Assembly (NCBI GenBank): GCA_037127315.1
Contig: JBBBDQ010000192.1
Coordinates: 1,137,501-1,201,500, forward strand
Origin: Ascarosepion bandense
Lineage: Eukaryota > Mollusca > Cephalopoda > Sepiida > Sepiidae
Reading direction: 5' to 3'
DNA: 64,000 nucleotides
How positions within the stretch are numbered: the first letter of the stretch is position 1; the number at the start of each line of letters is the position of its first letter. The notes under the pieces are model-generated. The model saw only the letters and a program-made list of their open reading frames with translations, ran no database searches and was not told the origin of the DNA. Positions 47,911 to 59,690 of the stretch are shown piece after piece. Both the position numbers and the translations under genes were made by a program.

Positions 47911-48076
47911 AAATACATGGAAAATACTTACATTTAAAAAGTTCTAACGCCAATTGAGAAAACTCTGCTATAACAATTATTTACATATGATGTATAATAT
48001 AAACTATTAGTTTTTTATTGTTTCTACAGACTTCATTGTTTTTGTTGTTACCATTAAATTTTTGCTGATCCATTCT

Positions 48077-48419
48077 GTCAGTTAAGTGCCATAGGTGATA
48101 CTCTATTAGGCGACTTATGACTCACGAGGGATAAGATTTTCTCGCAGTAGGTTGCCGCCTGCTTCTGCGGTAGATTGGTCACCACGCAATGCTATAGGAC
48201 TCAGTCTGTACTGATATTCAATCCATGGTGTTTTTTATTCCTTTGTTTTTTGTTTTTGTTTGTTTGCTTGTTTTGGCCTGGTGGGTAACATGGATTCATA
48301 TCTCTTCTAAGAGTATTTGCCCGTAACGTAAATGAATGTAACGAACCCGACTGAAATTTGAACACAGCTGTACGATTTATTATTTCGAGCCGTTATCCAC
48401 TACAATACAATGAACATCA
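48077..48419 (-). mobile_element. tRNA-derived SINE, diverged copy
   Basis: Same head and tail as the other copies, but CGATTATG-GAAA hairpin bases are changed and a T/G-rich block of about 50 bp (near 48230-48285) replaces part of the middle. Target duplication not clear. Confidence 0.75.
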
Positions 48420-48920
48420 ATTAATGGAGACTAAGTAAACAAAAAGGGTAAAAGAAAGCCTGTTTCATTTTATAAATATAGGAGAACGAATCGAACAAAA
48501 CTTTATGGTAACAGCAAACACAACATAATGTACAATATTAAACTGTTGGATTTTGTGGTTTCAGTAACAGAGCTTAAATGTTTAAAAGAGGGCATTTTCA
48601 TGTATTTTTGTTGCTTTTTACCATTTGGAATTATAATAATCCGTCTCAAAATCACAGAAGGTAAAATTTTAGTGCTAAAAAATATTTTAATTGTTTACAA
48701 AATCAATAGCAGAAATTTGAATGCAAAATATACACAATTATAGAAATTATACAAAAGAGAAACTGAAAGAATCAACATTTTATTTATTTCACAGGATACT
48801 TATGAAAAGACTTCTATTTAATCAAATTCAGATAAATAATTTTCTTCTGCATATTTACACCCGCTTTATTAGTGGTAACTAGTTAATATTTTACTTGAAT
48901 TTGTTTTAAATACTCTAAAG
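48420..48920. other. Intronic AT-rich DNA
   Basis: No feature recognised; the last 8 bases (CTCTAAAG) are the target duplication of the next element. Confidence 0.5.
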
Positions 48921-50390
48921 TAGGTACCGCCACTCGGTTGCGGAAAAAATAGCATGTTAAAAGGGTTCAAACTTAATAAAAACAAAGATTTATCATCAAA
49001 ATGTTTACGCTATTATTAAGAGGAAAAAGGATTAAGAAGATTGTTTTAATTCTTTAATCTTTTCTAACACGCTCGAAATCTTAATTAAAATTTCTTTTTT
49101 GTTTTTTTGTTTTCCGTCAGCGATTCACGCTATGTTTACGTAACTATTAAGCAAAACGTAATATTACGCATCTCTTTTTTTTTTTTTTTTTGGCGTTTAA
49201 AGATACTTTAATTTGAAAATTCTTGCAAAAGTCAAGTCTGATTTTAATGAAACTTTCAGGACTTATTCACAAATGAATTAAATTATTTATGTAATTATTA
49301 TTTTTAGAAAATCTTGGTAAAAATATTTTTTTACGTATGTTACCCCCAGCTTCAATTAATTGCATAAAACTTTTAGAAATACATTATCTATACCAATTTT
49401 TATATATTAGGACTCACTGGGGAATGTAAATCATGTATTTTTTTTTTAATTACGGGACCATTTTTCCAAAAATCTGCTCCAAATAATAAAATAAAAAATG
49501 CATTAAAACTATGCTATTTTTAATGTAAAAAAAGTTTTTATTGATTTTATAAATAATATTTTTGAATATCATATTCTGAAAAAGAAAAAAAATCGATGAA
49601 TAATGAATTTTTATAAGAATTGTTTTCTTTTTTTCTTGGCTAATTAAGGTTTCAAACATCTTTTTAAATTTCTTCCAGTTATTCAGTGCCTTCGTTTATT
49701 AATTCATTAAAAGTAAACTTTATTTACAAATCGAAAATTCATAAGCCTAATACAAATCATTTAGAATTAAGATTTTTAAGATAATTTCTAATTTTTTTAT
49801 TATGTTAAACTGCACTTTTTTTAAACTATGAAAATTTATAAGAGACTTATCATTAAAAGGTCACGTTTTAAGAGTTGTTCTCCTTACAAAATGTTAAACA
49901 GGGTTAACTTTGGTCACCATACTTCCAGATTTATTGAGAGGTGCTGTCATCGCCTACTTAAAAGGTCAATGAATCAGATCTTTGTGATTAAGAAATACTT
50001 TTATTCTAAATTTCATGCCATAAACAAGTAATATTTGTTCGAATAAGATTAAGTTAACTTTAGATTTGATAATTTTTTAAAAAATAACGAGTGATAGATG
50101 TATTTTATTTTTGCAAGATTTTAAAAAGCAAGAATTAACTTTTGTTTACAAATGTATCGTTCGCTCAAAAAATGGACAAAAAAAATTGAAAATTTTTAAA
50201 ATCTCAATTTTTTAGATTCCAATGAATATAACTTCTGTTTGAAATATACCCGAGTATTTTGCTTAGTAGAATTAGTAAATTTAATTATTTAGCTTTCAAT
50301 TAAGCTAAAACTAAAGTTTCTTCAAGAAAAGTTTTATTTTTAAAAAATCAATTTAAAACTTAGGTATCGAAAATATAGTGGAGGTACCTA
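48921..50390. mobile_element. hAT-like non-autonomous element, 1470 bp with 8-bp TSD
   Basis: Ends TAGGTACCGCCAC and GTGGAGGTACCTA are 13-bp inverted repeats with one mismatch. CTCTAAAG at 48913-48920 recurs at 50391-50398. An 8-bp target duplication with such ends is typical of hAT transposons. The inside is AT-rich, with no transposase. Related copies lie at 40432-41817 (inverted), 58168-62891 (split) and about 33870-34770 (partial). Confidence 0.85.
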
Positions 50391-50950
50391 CTCTAAAGGT
50401 AATTCATATAATTGCTTGTAGAATTAGTGCTATAGTTACCTTAAAATGATTAAGTTTAGTTTGGTTTGGTTTATTTTGCTTATCAGCCTCAGTGGGATAT
50501 ATAATGTCGACAAAATTTTTACAATAGATTCGTATGAATAGAATATGTATTCTTTGTAAAAAAAATCACTTTATAGAACATTTTTCTTTTATATATTTTT
50601 GTAAAGAATTTTTTTGTTGCGAGTAAAATGTATTGAGATTGGAGATTTACTATTTGGTCATAGCTGGGGCCCTAACAGGTGATACCACTCCGGGTTTGGG
50701 TGAACCTAGGAACAACAGCAATTAAGAAGTAGTTCCACGCTCCTCAAAACCTTCCAATTAAAGGTCATGCTGCTGGGTGCAATTAATCGTTATAATCAGA
50801 ACGGTTAAAATGGCAACTTGAAAACAAAAAATAAAATATTGAACAAAGTTCGATATTGCCTTCTTATTTGGTAATTTTCACTTTCATTTTTACCATTCAA
50901 ATTTGAACTTACGGTAAATAGAAAGAAAATAATTTTTCTAAAGATTCAAA
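50391..50950. other. Unassigned, may include the 5' part of the next LINE
   Basis: A less AT-rich block at 50665-50790 (GGGCCCTAACAGGTGATACC, CTCCGGGTTTGGGTGAACCT) may be a LINE 5' untranslated region. Confidence 0.35.
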
Positions 50951-50977
50951 TAATAATAATAATAATAATAATAATAA
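50951..50977. repeat. (AAT)n microsatellite
   Basis: About nine AAT units; in one frame they encode poly-asparagine leading into the LINE reading frame. Confidence 0.9.
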
Positions 50978-52620
50978 ACAACAATGTGAAGATAATGCTG
51001 TAAGTTTAGAAGTGCTGGAAAGGTGTGATCTGAGTGAGTTAAAAGACGACAATAAAACGAGTTCAGAACACATTGAACAGAATTATTTTACGGAAAACAA
51101 GAACAGTATACAAGAAGCCAAGGAAGAAATCAAGAACCATATCAGTCAAATACAAAATATTGCAATGGAAGAACGAGAACAGCACCCAAAATTACAACCA
51201 ACAAAGCATGACCTCGAAACTATTAAGCTCTACAATGCAGCACTCAAATTAATTTTGGATGAAGAAGATAAATCTCAATGAAGCAATACATGCATCAGCA
51301 GCAACAAAAAAATTGAACATCAAATTAAAAGCAAGGCAGTCTCGCAGACATGAAGATCCACCTTGGAAAATAAAAATAAAAAAGAGAAATCGAACAACTT
51401 AGAAGTGAACTATCAGTACTCGTTGAACTGACAAGAGGAACAAATATAAGAACTAGAAAAGGCAGAAGAGTCGAAAGTAAATACAACATTAGAAATGAAA
51501 ATTAAGTCCTATCAGCTAGGTGTAAATGAGAGTGAAAAACTTCACTATAAAAAACGAAAGAAATAGTGCGTAAAGAGTACTATAGAAGGCTACGACTGAT
51601 AAAAAGCAAAACAGAAGCCAAGAACCAACTATTGCGGCAAAAAAATATGAAAATGAAAGCCAAAGATAATGCTCTTGAACAGATGAAACAACGCTGTCAA
51701 GACAAAGCTCTGCATGGCCAATATCCAGAACGTGCCAATAAATCCAATGTTGATAAAGTTAATACTCATCGATGGTTACGTGCATCTGGATTAAAGTCTG
51801 AGACTGAAGGCTTTATTCTTGCAGCGCAAGACCAAAGTCTTTTCACTAGAAACTTTCAGGCAAATATTATACATAATAATGTGGATCCAAAATGCAGGTT
51901 CTGTGATAAACACCAAGAAATAATAGACTATCTAATCTCAGGTTGTTCTGTACTTGCCCCAAATGAATATAAAAATCGTCACGATAGAGTGGGGTAATAT
52001 TTACATTGGACAATGTGCAAACATTATGGAAAACCTGTAAACAAACACTGGTATGAACATCACCCAGCACCGGTTACAGAAATAGAAAATGTCACCATTC
52101 TATGGGATTACATCATTTACACAGACAGAAAAATTGAAGCAAATAGGCCAGACATTATTGTTAAAAACCAGAAAGAAAAACTTGTCTATTAATTGATATG
52201 GCGTGTCCAGCGGAATGTAACATAGCAACCAAGGAATTCCAAAAAACTGTCAAAATATAAAGACCTGGAAATTTAAATAGAAAAAATGTGGAAATTGAAA
52301 ACAAGAGTTGTGCCAGTGATAGTAGGTGCACTTGGAATGATAAAAAATGGAACAAAACAACACATTGAAAGAATCCCTGGAAACCCCAGCTTCAGAGATG
52401 TACAAAAATTGTCTTATTAAGTACAGCCCACACACTAAGGAGAATTTTGTCTATGTAACGCTATGGATGATAGGGGAGATAGAAAAAACATAAAATGGAG
52501 CCATAACAACACGGCACGACCTGCCTTAGGTCTTCCCGCAGACTTGGTTGGTAGTGCGACCATAGCAGAAATCGAAATATGATGAAAAATGACATAATAA
52601 TAATAATGATAATAATAACA
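50978..52620 (+). pseudogene. RLE-type LINE (R2/NeSL-like), copy 1
   Basis: Starts with an open frame (MLERCDLSELKDDNKTSSEH..., 51012-51281), then HASAATKKLNIKLKARQSRR and DPPWKIKIKK, typical of the stretch before the polymerase. Next VRKEYYRRLRLIKSKTEAKN joins the C-terminal region KSNVDKVNTHRWLRASGLKS, CRFCDKHQEIIDYLISGC and, after shifts, the nuclease. Most of the polymerase is deleted. It ends in GATGAAAAATGACATAATAA repeats. It is more damaged than copy 2, which follows directly. Confidence 0.82.
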
Positions 52621-53640
52621 AGAATTACAGTTAGTAGATTCTGTAGAAAAGCAAAACAGTAGCCAAGAACCAACTATTGCAGCAAAAAATATGAAAATAA
52701 AAGCCAAAGATAAAGCTCTTGAAAAGATGAAACAGCGCTGGCAAGACAAACCTCTGCATGGCCAATATCCAGTACGTGCCAATAAATCCAATGTTGACAA
52801 AGTTAATACTCATCGATGGTTACGTGCATCTGGATTAAAGTCTGAAACTGAAGGATTTATACTTGCAGCACAAGACCAAAGTCTTTTCACGAGAAACTTT
52901 CAGGCAAATATTATGCATAATAATATGGATCCAAAATGCAGGTTTTGTGATAAACACCAAGAAACAATAGACCACCTAATCTCAGGCTGTTCTGTGCTTG
53001 CCCCAAACGAATATAAAAATCGCCACGATAGAGTTGGGCAATATTTACATTGGGCAATGTGCAAACATTATGGAAAAGCTGTAAACAAACACTGGTATCA
53101 ACATCATCCAGCACCGGTTACAGAAATAGAAGATGTAACCATTCTATGGGATTACACCATCTACACAGACAGAAAAATTGAAGCAAACAGGCCAGACATT
53201 ATTGTTAAAAACCAGAAGGGGAAAACTTGTCTATTAATTGATATGGCTTGTCCAGCGGATTGTAACATAGCAACCAAGGAATTTGAAAAACTGTCAAAAT
53301 ATAAAGACCTGGAAATTGAAATAGAAAAAATGTGGAAATTGAAAACAAGAGTTGTGCCAGTGATAGTAGGTGCACTTGGAATGATAAAAAATGGAACAAA
53401 ACAACACATTGAAAGAATCCCTGGAAACCCCAGCTTAAGAGATATACAAAAAATTGTCTTATTAAGTACAGCCCACACACTAAGGAAAACGTTATCTATG
53501 TAATGCTGGGGATGATAGGGAAGATAGAAAAACATGAAATGGAGTCATAACAACACGCCACTACCTGCCTTAGGTCTCCCCGCAGACTTGGTTGGTAGTG
53601 AGACCAATGCAGAAATCGAAATATGATGAAAAATGACATA
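52621..53640 (+). pseudogene. RLE-type LINE, copy 2: intact C-terminal domain
   Basis: An uninterrupted 270-codon frame (52691-53503) holds KVNTHRWLRASGLKSETEGF, the CCHC finger CRFCDKHQETIDHLISGC and a restriction-like endonuclease: NRPDIIVKN, CLLIDMACPADCNIATKEFE and KYKDLEIEIEKMW. R-P-D...D-M-A-C-P is the PD-(D/E)xK-type core of LINEs that cut with a restriction-like nuclease instead of an AP nuclease. There is no polymerase, so the copy is 5' truncated. The 3' end runs into AAT repeats, as for copy 1. Identity to copy 1 is high and its frame is clean, suggesting recent origin. Confidence 0.88.
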
Positions 53641-53701
53641 ATAATAATAATAATTATTATTATTATTATTATTGTTATTATTATTATTATTATTATTATT
53701 T
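53640..53701. repeat. (AAT)n(ATT)n palindromic microsatellite
   Basis: About six AAT units are followed by about thirteen ATT units with one GTT, giving an inverted triplet array. Confidence 0.9.
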
Positions 53702-53861
53702 GAAAATGTCGAAATCATTAATACCAAGGCAAGAATATGTTGTTAATATGGATATTATATAATTTAGAAAAAAAATGATAAAATTATTAAATATTCACAA
53801 AAGTAATTTTAATAAAATTTTAAAGTTTATTAAACACATTAAAGGTTAAAAATATCATGAA

Positions 53862-56150
53862 CAATTTTTTTTTTCGTTTTTAACATTAATATTTTATACG
53901 CGTTTGTGTCTGACAATATTTTTCAAAGGTTGTGTATAATCTTTTGGTATTTACACTTTAATATTTTATACGATATTTTTATGTGGATATTAATAATATT
54001 CAAAGTCTGAAGTTTGTATGAGTTTTCGTGTTAACATTATTTATAACATTATTTATAACCTATTTGTGTATGAATATTAATAATTTTCAAAATGTAAGTT
54101 TTTGTATATTTTTTCGTTTTTACATTAATATTTCATACGATATTTGTATGAATGTTAATATTATTCACAGTGTAAGGCTTTATATAATCTTTCGTTTTCA
54201 GCATTAATATTTTAGACAATTTTTGTATATTCGAAGTGTAAAGTTTTATACAATTTTTTTGTTTTTAACATTGACATTTTATACATTTATTGTGTATGAG
54301 TGCTAATATTATCCAAACTGTAAGGGTTCGAATAATTTTTTCGTTTTCAAAATTAATATTTTATACGATTTTTGTGCGTGAATTTTAATATAATTAAAAA
54401 TGTAAAATTTTCCTACAATTTTTTTGTTTTTAACATTAATATTTCACATGATTTTTGTGTGTGAATATTTATAGTATTCAAAGTGTAAGAATTTGTATAT
54501 ATTTTCATTTTTAACAATATTTTATACGATTTTAGTGCATGAATATTAATATTACTCAAACTGTAAGGATTTGTATGTTGTTGTTTTTTTTCGTTTTTAC
54601 TATTTTTCTATATGAATATTAATATTATTAAAAATAAAAGCGTTTGTATGTTTTTATCATTAATATTTTAAACGATATTTGTGTATGAGTATTAATATCC
54701 TTCAAAGTATAAGATATTCTACATAATCTTTTCGTTTTCAGCATTAATATGTTATACGATTTTTATTTTATCTGTATGAATGTTAATATTATTCAGAATG
54801 TAAGATTTTGTATGATTTTTTTGTTTGCAATATTAACATTTTTACAATTTTTTCTACGGATATTAACATTATTCCAAGTGTAAGTTTTCTGTCTATTTTT
54901 AACATGAATATTTCAGACAATCTTGTGTATCTTTGTATTATTCAGAGTGTAAGGTTTTGTATAATTTTTTTCTTTTTTAAGATTTATATTTTGTACGATT
55001 TTTGTGTATAAATATTAATATTGTTCAAAGTGTAAGGTTTTGTATATTTTTTGTATTTACATTAATATTTTTTCGATTTTTATATGAATATTAATATTAT
55101 TCCAAGTGTATTGTTTTGTACGATATTTTTCGTTTTCAATATTATCATTTTATGCTATTTTTCTATGACTATTAGTATTAATATTCAAAGTATAAAGTTT
55201 TGTAAAACTTTATCATTTTTAACATTAAAAATTTTATACGATATATGTATGAATGCTAATATTTTTCAAATTGTAAAGTTGTGTATAATTTTTTCATATT
55301 TAACATTAATATTTTATACGATTTTTCTATGTGGATATTTATATTATTCAAAATCTAAGGTTTGTATATTTTTTTCGATTTAACATTAATATTTTATATG
55401 ATTTTTGTGTATGAATTATAATTCAAAGTGTAAGATTTTGTATATTTTTTGCATTTATAACCGTGATATTTTATACGATTTTTGTGTATGAATATTAATA
55501 ATCTTCAAAATGTATAGTTTAGTATATGTTTTCATTTTTACATCAACATTTCATGATATCTGTGTGAATGTTAATATTATTCAAAGTGTAAGACTTTATA
55601 TCATTTTTCCTTTCTAACATCAGTATTGTATACGATTTTTGTGCATAAATATTTATATTATTCAAAGTGCAAGATTTTTATATATTTTAACATTAATATC
55701 TTATACGATTTTTGTGTATGAATATTAATGTTATTCAAAGTATAATATTTTGTATCATGTTTTCCGTTTTTAACATTATGTTATATGATTTTATTTCATA
55801 AGTATTATTATTCAAAGTGTAAGTTTTTCGTTTTCACATTAATATTTTATACAAACTTTGTATGAATATCAATATTATTCAAAGTGTAAGGTTTTCAATA
55901 TTTTTTCGTTCTTAACATTTATATTTTATACTATTTTGTATGAATATTAATATTATTAAAAATCGCTTTGTATAAGTTTTTTCGTTGCAAACAATAATTT
56001 ATACGATTTTTGTATGAATATTAATATTATTCGAAATGTAAGGTTTCGTATATTTATTTTCGTTTATAGCATCAATATTTTATATGATTTTTGTCTATGA
56101 AACTTAATATTATTCAAAGTGTAAAACTTTGTATAATTTGTTTAATCGAA
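53862..56150. repeat. Satellite/minisatellite array, ~78-bp unit, ~29 copies
   Basis: Each unit has ATTAATATTTTATACGATTT, TTTGTGTATGAATATTAATA and ATTCAAAGTGTAAGG followed by TTTTGTATA and TTTTTCGTTTTTAACATT. Twenty-nine marker positions from 53923 to 56115 give a mean period near 78 bp. Units are divergent (many indels), all in one orientation. Short open frames within it have no coding meaning. The array lies in the 13-kb intron between two coiled-coil exons. Confidence 0.93.
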
Positions 56151-56887
56151 ATTTAGATTTTAAGGTCAATGCTGAATTCTTCTTGCCATAAGTAATAAAT
56201 ATGAAACGATTTTAATATCTGTTTTGTTTAGAAGCAAAACTTAAACGTGTAAATGTGGACATTTTCATGTGATTGAAAATACATCTTTATTTTTTAATAT
56301 TTTATCCGATTAAATTCATGCAATAAAGCTACTAAAAATGATTTATCTCTGATGAAATTAAAATTTATTTTTGTTGTAATTAGTTTGTTAATATTGTATT
56401 TTTGCACGTAAAACAAAGCAAAAAAATAAAAAAATAAATGTAAAGTTTATCCCTTAATTATAGTAGAACGTTATAATGTCAAATACATTTTGAAATTTTA
56501 ATCCTGCATTAGTATTCATAAGTAAAAATCTTTTTTTGTCGTGATATTGTAGCGAACAAATTTCGCAGTTCAATTACGCAATCAATATTTAAATATATTC
56601 TATTGACTGTTATTTAAAAAAAAATTATAATACCAAAATTTCATATTTTCATATAGCAAACAAAACAAGGGCCAGCTTGATGTAAATGCCGACAGAAATC
56701 TATATTTTTAAGCAGTTAGGAAACATTAGTTTTTGTGATTTCAGATTTCCTATTTGGAATCACAGAAACTAATGTTCACTTGCACTTATAGTAATACTTT
56801 TCAATTCATATTTTTTCAAAATCAAAAATAAAACGTATTAAATTCTTAAAGTAATTTTTTAAAACGAGGACTTTTACTCACTGCTAG

Positions 56888-56935
<48 letters not shown>

Positions 56936-57240
56936 GGACACTGGGTTCAACCTCCAGCAGCGACAGTCTGTTTCGTGTTTAAACAGAAAAGCTATAGCTA
57001 AGCATAAAACAAGACTGTGACCACTAGGTGTTGACCTCGGTGTCTACTTATATTTCATATTTACATACGTTTTATCCCTGATATTGAGCACTTTAACCCA
57101 TTAATATTAAAGGCAAAGTTATTATTAGAAGTATTTTAGCAGATTTTTCATTATGCATACCAAATGAGATAAAAAAATTTAAGTAAATGTATGACAAATA
57201 GCATTTTATTAATTTTTCTAGATCAGTTATCATTACTCAC
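56151..57240. other. Intronic AT-rich DNA with (AT)n
   Basis: An (AT)n run at 56888-56931. TTTGTGATTTCAGATTTCC and its near-inverse around 56730-56770 form an imperfect hairpin. Otherwise featureless. Confidence 0.5.
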
Positions 57241-57309
57241 TGTAATAAATGTAACTGCCGGGTTAAATTGTCCTGTTCTTTAATAAAATCCATCATAGTA
57301 TCTTTCTCC
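57241..57309 (-). CDS. RASEF: RASEF-like gene, coiled-coil exon (most 5' exon seen)
   Basis: A 69-bp exon with acceptor GTTGCAG before 57309 and donor GTGAGT after 57241, phase 2 in and out. It encodes EKDTMMDFIKEQDNLTRQLH and LL, then the first two bases of the histidine completed by the exon at 43945. L/M/I spacing (M-M-F-I...L-L-L) fits a heptad pattern, and QLHLLHDANKKLHDTNDDL is the conserved coiled-coil end of RASEF. Earlier exons (rest of the coiled coil, EF-hands) are not in the remaining 6.7 kb as far as I can see. Confidence 0.88.
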
Positions 57310-57396
57310 CTGCAACAAGAAAACAAATGAAATCTCAAATTGAAAACTATATCAAAACATTTTTTTTATTTTCTTGTATATTCAAAAATGGTTGTC

Positions 57397-57959
57397 ATAG
57401 CAAGGTCGATAGTGAAAACAAGCTCCCACTGTCATCTTCATAACCCCTGAAAACTAAAATCAGTGCCAAGCCGGGGAATGGGCTAAGGCGGAAAACTGGC
57501 ACATCATAACCAACTGATTCGGGTAGATGAAGCTCAGCCACCTCAGAAAGCAGTCTATCTAGAGCAAAGAAAAGCCTAATTTTAAATAAATATCAAAACA
57601 CAGAAATGGGTATGGAATTAAATCCAGACAGAAAACCCGGAGTGGAACAACGAAAGCAGTTGACTGCCAACACAAACAACTTTCCGGCAATTCTTGTAGA
57701 CAAGCTGTCCCCAAATGTAATTCCCTGTATTTCTTTGGATCGTGTCGGTACGACCAAGAGGAGGGCCATGTAGTCTGGTGTAACCTCTCTAGGGCGTAGA
57801 ATCAAGCAATGGGTCAGGGAAGCCGTGCTCATCGCACTATACCATCGTCCAAGCATGCACCCTGGAGATGTCACTCCAGTTTTATCACCAATTAATTGAA
57901 TTTTGACCAAACAGGGCACTACCTTTATCTCGCGAGATAAGCGAATGCCTGCCACTATG
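57397..57959. repeat. Interspersed repeat, copy 2 (about 560 bp)
   Basis: Homologous to 35733-36238 and slightly longer. On the minus strand it begins TAGTGGCAGGCATTCGC, which could be a tRNA-like head; that is uncertain. It lies just upstream of the exon at 57241 in gene orientation. The open minus frame across it is not a gene. Confidence 0.8.
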
Positions 57960-58167
57960 ATTAAAAAAAACTTATTGGAGTTATCCGAACGCTATCTGTT
58001 TCCACGACTTTTAAACATCGACATTGTTCCATGACAATTTTTACAATTTAACTTTCAATTTAAGACAAATCCACTTTTCATTGACCTATCCAGAGAAAAT
58101 TCAAAAGCTAGAAAAGTTAGTTTCACAAGAACTTATACAAATATTGGTCAGCATTTAACACACTTTT

Positions 58168-59690
58168 TAGGTACCTCTAAAGAATAGAAAATAAATGTGT
58201 ATACTTGACGCAAAATGCTCAAAACTTAATAAAAACAGTTTCATCCTCAAAATCTTTATGTTGTTATTAAAAAGAAACCATTTTTATTCCTTTTTAGAAT
58301 CTGCGAAATTTTGGTTAAACATTGTTTTTCTTGTGTCAACGAGTGGTCATAAATGAATATAGCAAATTTTAGTGTCTTTACGCGGTGAAAAACATAATTG
58401 ATTTGGATAATCTTCCAAAATTCAGATAATTGTAAGATTTTAATGTAACTTTCACAATAATTTCATTCACAAATGAATGAAATTATTTAAAAATATATTT
58501 CTTTTTTAGAAAATTGTAATAGAAATATATTTTTTTACATATGTTATACCCACCTCGATATTTATTTATTTTTATGAAATTTCAAGAAATTCTTTTTTGT
58601 ACCGCTTAATGCTTGTATTAGTTATAAGGACAAGTTATAAATCACTTTTTTTAGTCAAACAAGACTTCAGTTACTGAAAATCTGATCTGAATCGTAAGAT
58701 AAAAACACTATAAAATTATTTATAAAATTATATATTTCATTAGAAGCATTTTAATTGCTTTTATGAATAGAATATATTATAAATTTTCTTAAGAAAATAA
58801 AATCTTTCGATGAATAAAAAATTGTTTTCATTTTTTTTAAATTTTAATTATAATAATTTATAAAATTTTAAATCTTTTAAAATTCTGTATTAATTTGTAG
58901 CTGTTATGTGATATTATTGTTAAGTAAGACTTATTTACTAATAATGAATGGAAAGGCTTACTACAATTTAGAGACCTCTAGTAGTTTAAAAAGAATTTTG
59001 AATTTGTTTTTTGTGCGTGTATATTTATTTGTATACACGACACCATAAGGAAATAAGAAGGGTAACTATAGTAAATTTAAATTTATTGTTAATTTTCTAA
59101 CTTTTCCATAAAAGCGTCTTCGTAAGTAAAACTATAAAGCCAAAATATCTAAAATTCAATAAAATATCAAATTACTTAGAATATTTTCTTAAATTTTAAA
59201 ACTTAATGGGTCGTTAAAAATTATATTAAAAAGACATTCATCCTGTATTCGTCAAGTAATTTTTATAGTTATGTGCTCTTTACTTAAAACTACCAAATTT
59301 TAAGCTATTAATAAATAAATAATAAATCTTAAATTTAAATCTCAAAAAACACTCATTTACGTGCTAAAAAGTCTGTTCTGCGACAATTCACATTAGTTAA
59401 ACTTTAAATAAGTTAATCTTCCTCAAATAAGGTTTCAGAAACTCATATTTTATTTTTAAGGATTTTGTTATTAAAGAGAATGACGTTGTGATGCTAGGTT
59501 TGTCATTATGGCCGATTTTAATGATTTCCAAATAAATAATTTCAATCAGTTTAAATTCGGTTTGAAATACAGCAAAGTGTTTTGATAATTGGAAATATTA
59601 AATTCAGTCCATTAGATTGGAATTAAAACTAAAGTAAATGCTTCAAGAAAGTTTTTTTTTTCATTTATAAAATGCATTTAAACATTCTTC
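58168..59690. mobile_element. hAT-like element, left part, split by a LINE
   Basis: Left terminus TAGGTACCTCTAAAG at 58168 and internal sequence match the element at 48921-50390. From 59105 it also matches 33870-34740. It breaks off at about 59690, where an RTE-like LINE starts, and a matching right terminus GAAGGTACCTA lies at 62881-62891. Confidence 0.65.

Noticed and set aside
51867..53535. Several minus-strand frames at 51.8-53.5 kb
   Set aside because: All are antisense shadows of the RLE-type LINE copies.
53545..53727. Minus-strand open frame rich in asparagine and tyrosine
   Set aside because: It is the translation of the AAT/ATT microsatellite at the LINE 3' end, not a gene.
54808..55383. 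Open frames with repeated ILYDF/NIN peptides
   Set aside because: They are read through the ~78-bp satellite, and the same peptide pattern recurs only because of the DNA repeat.
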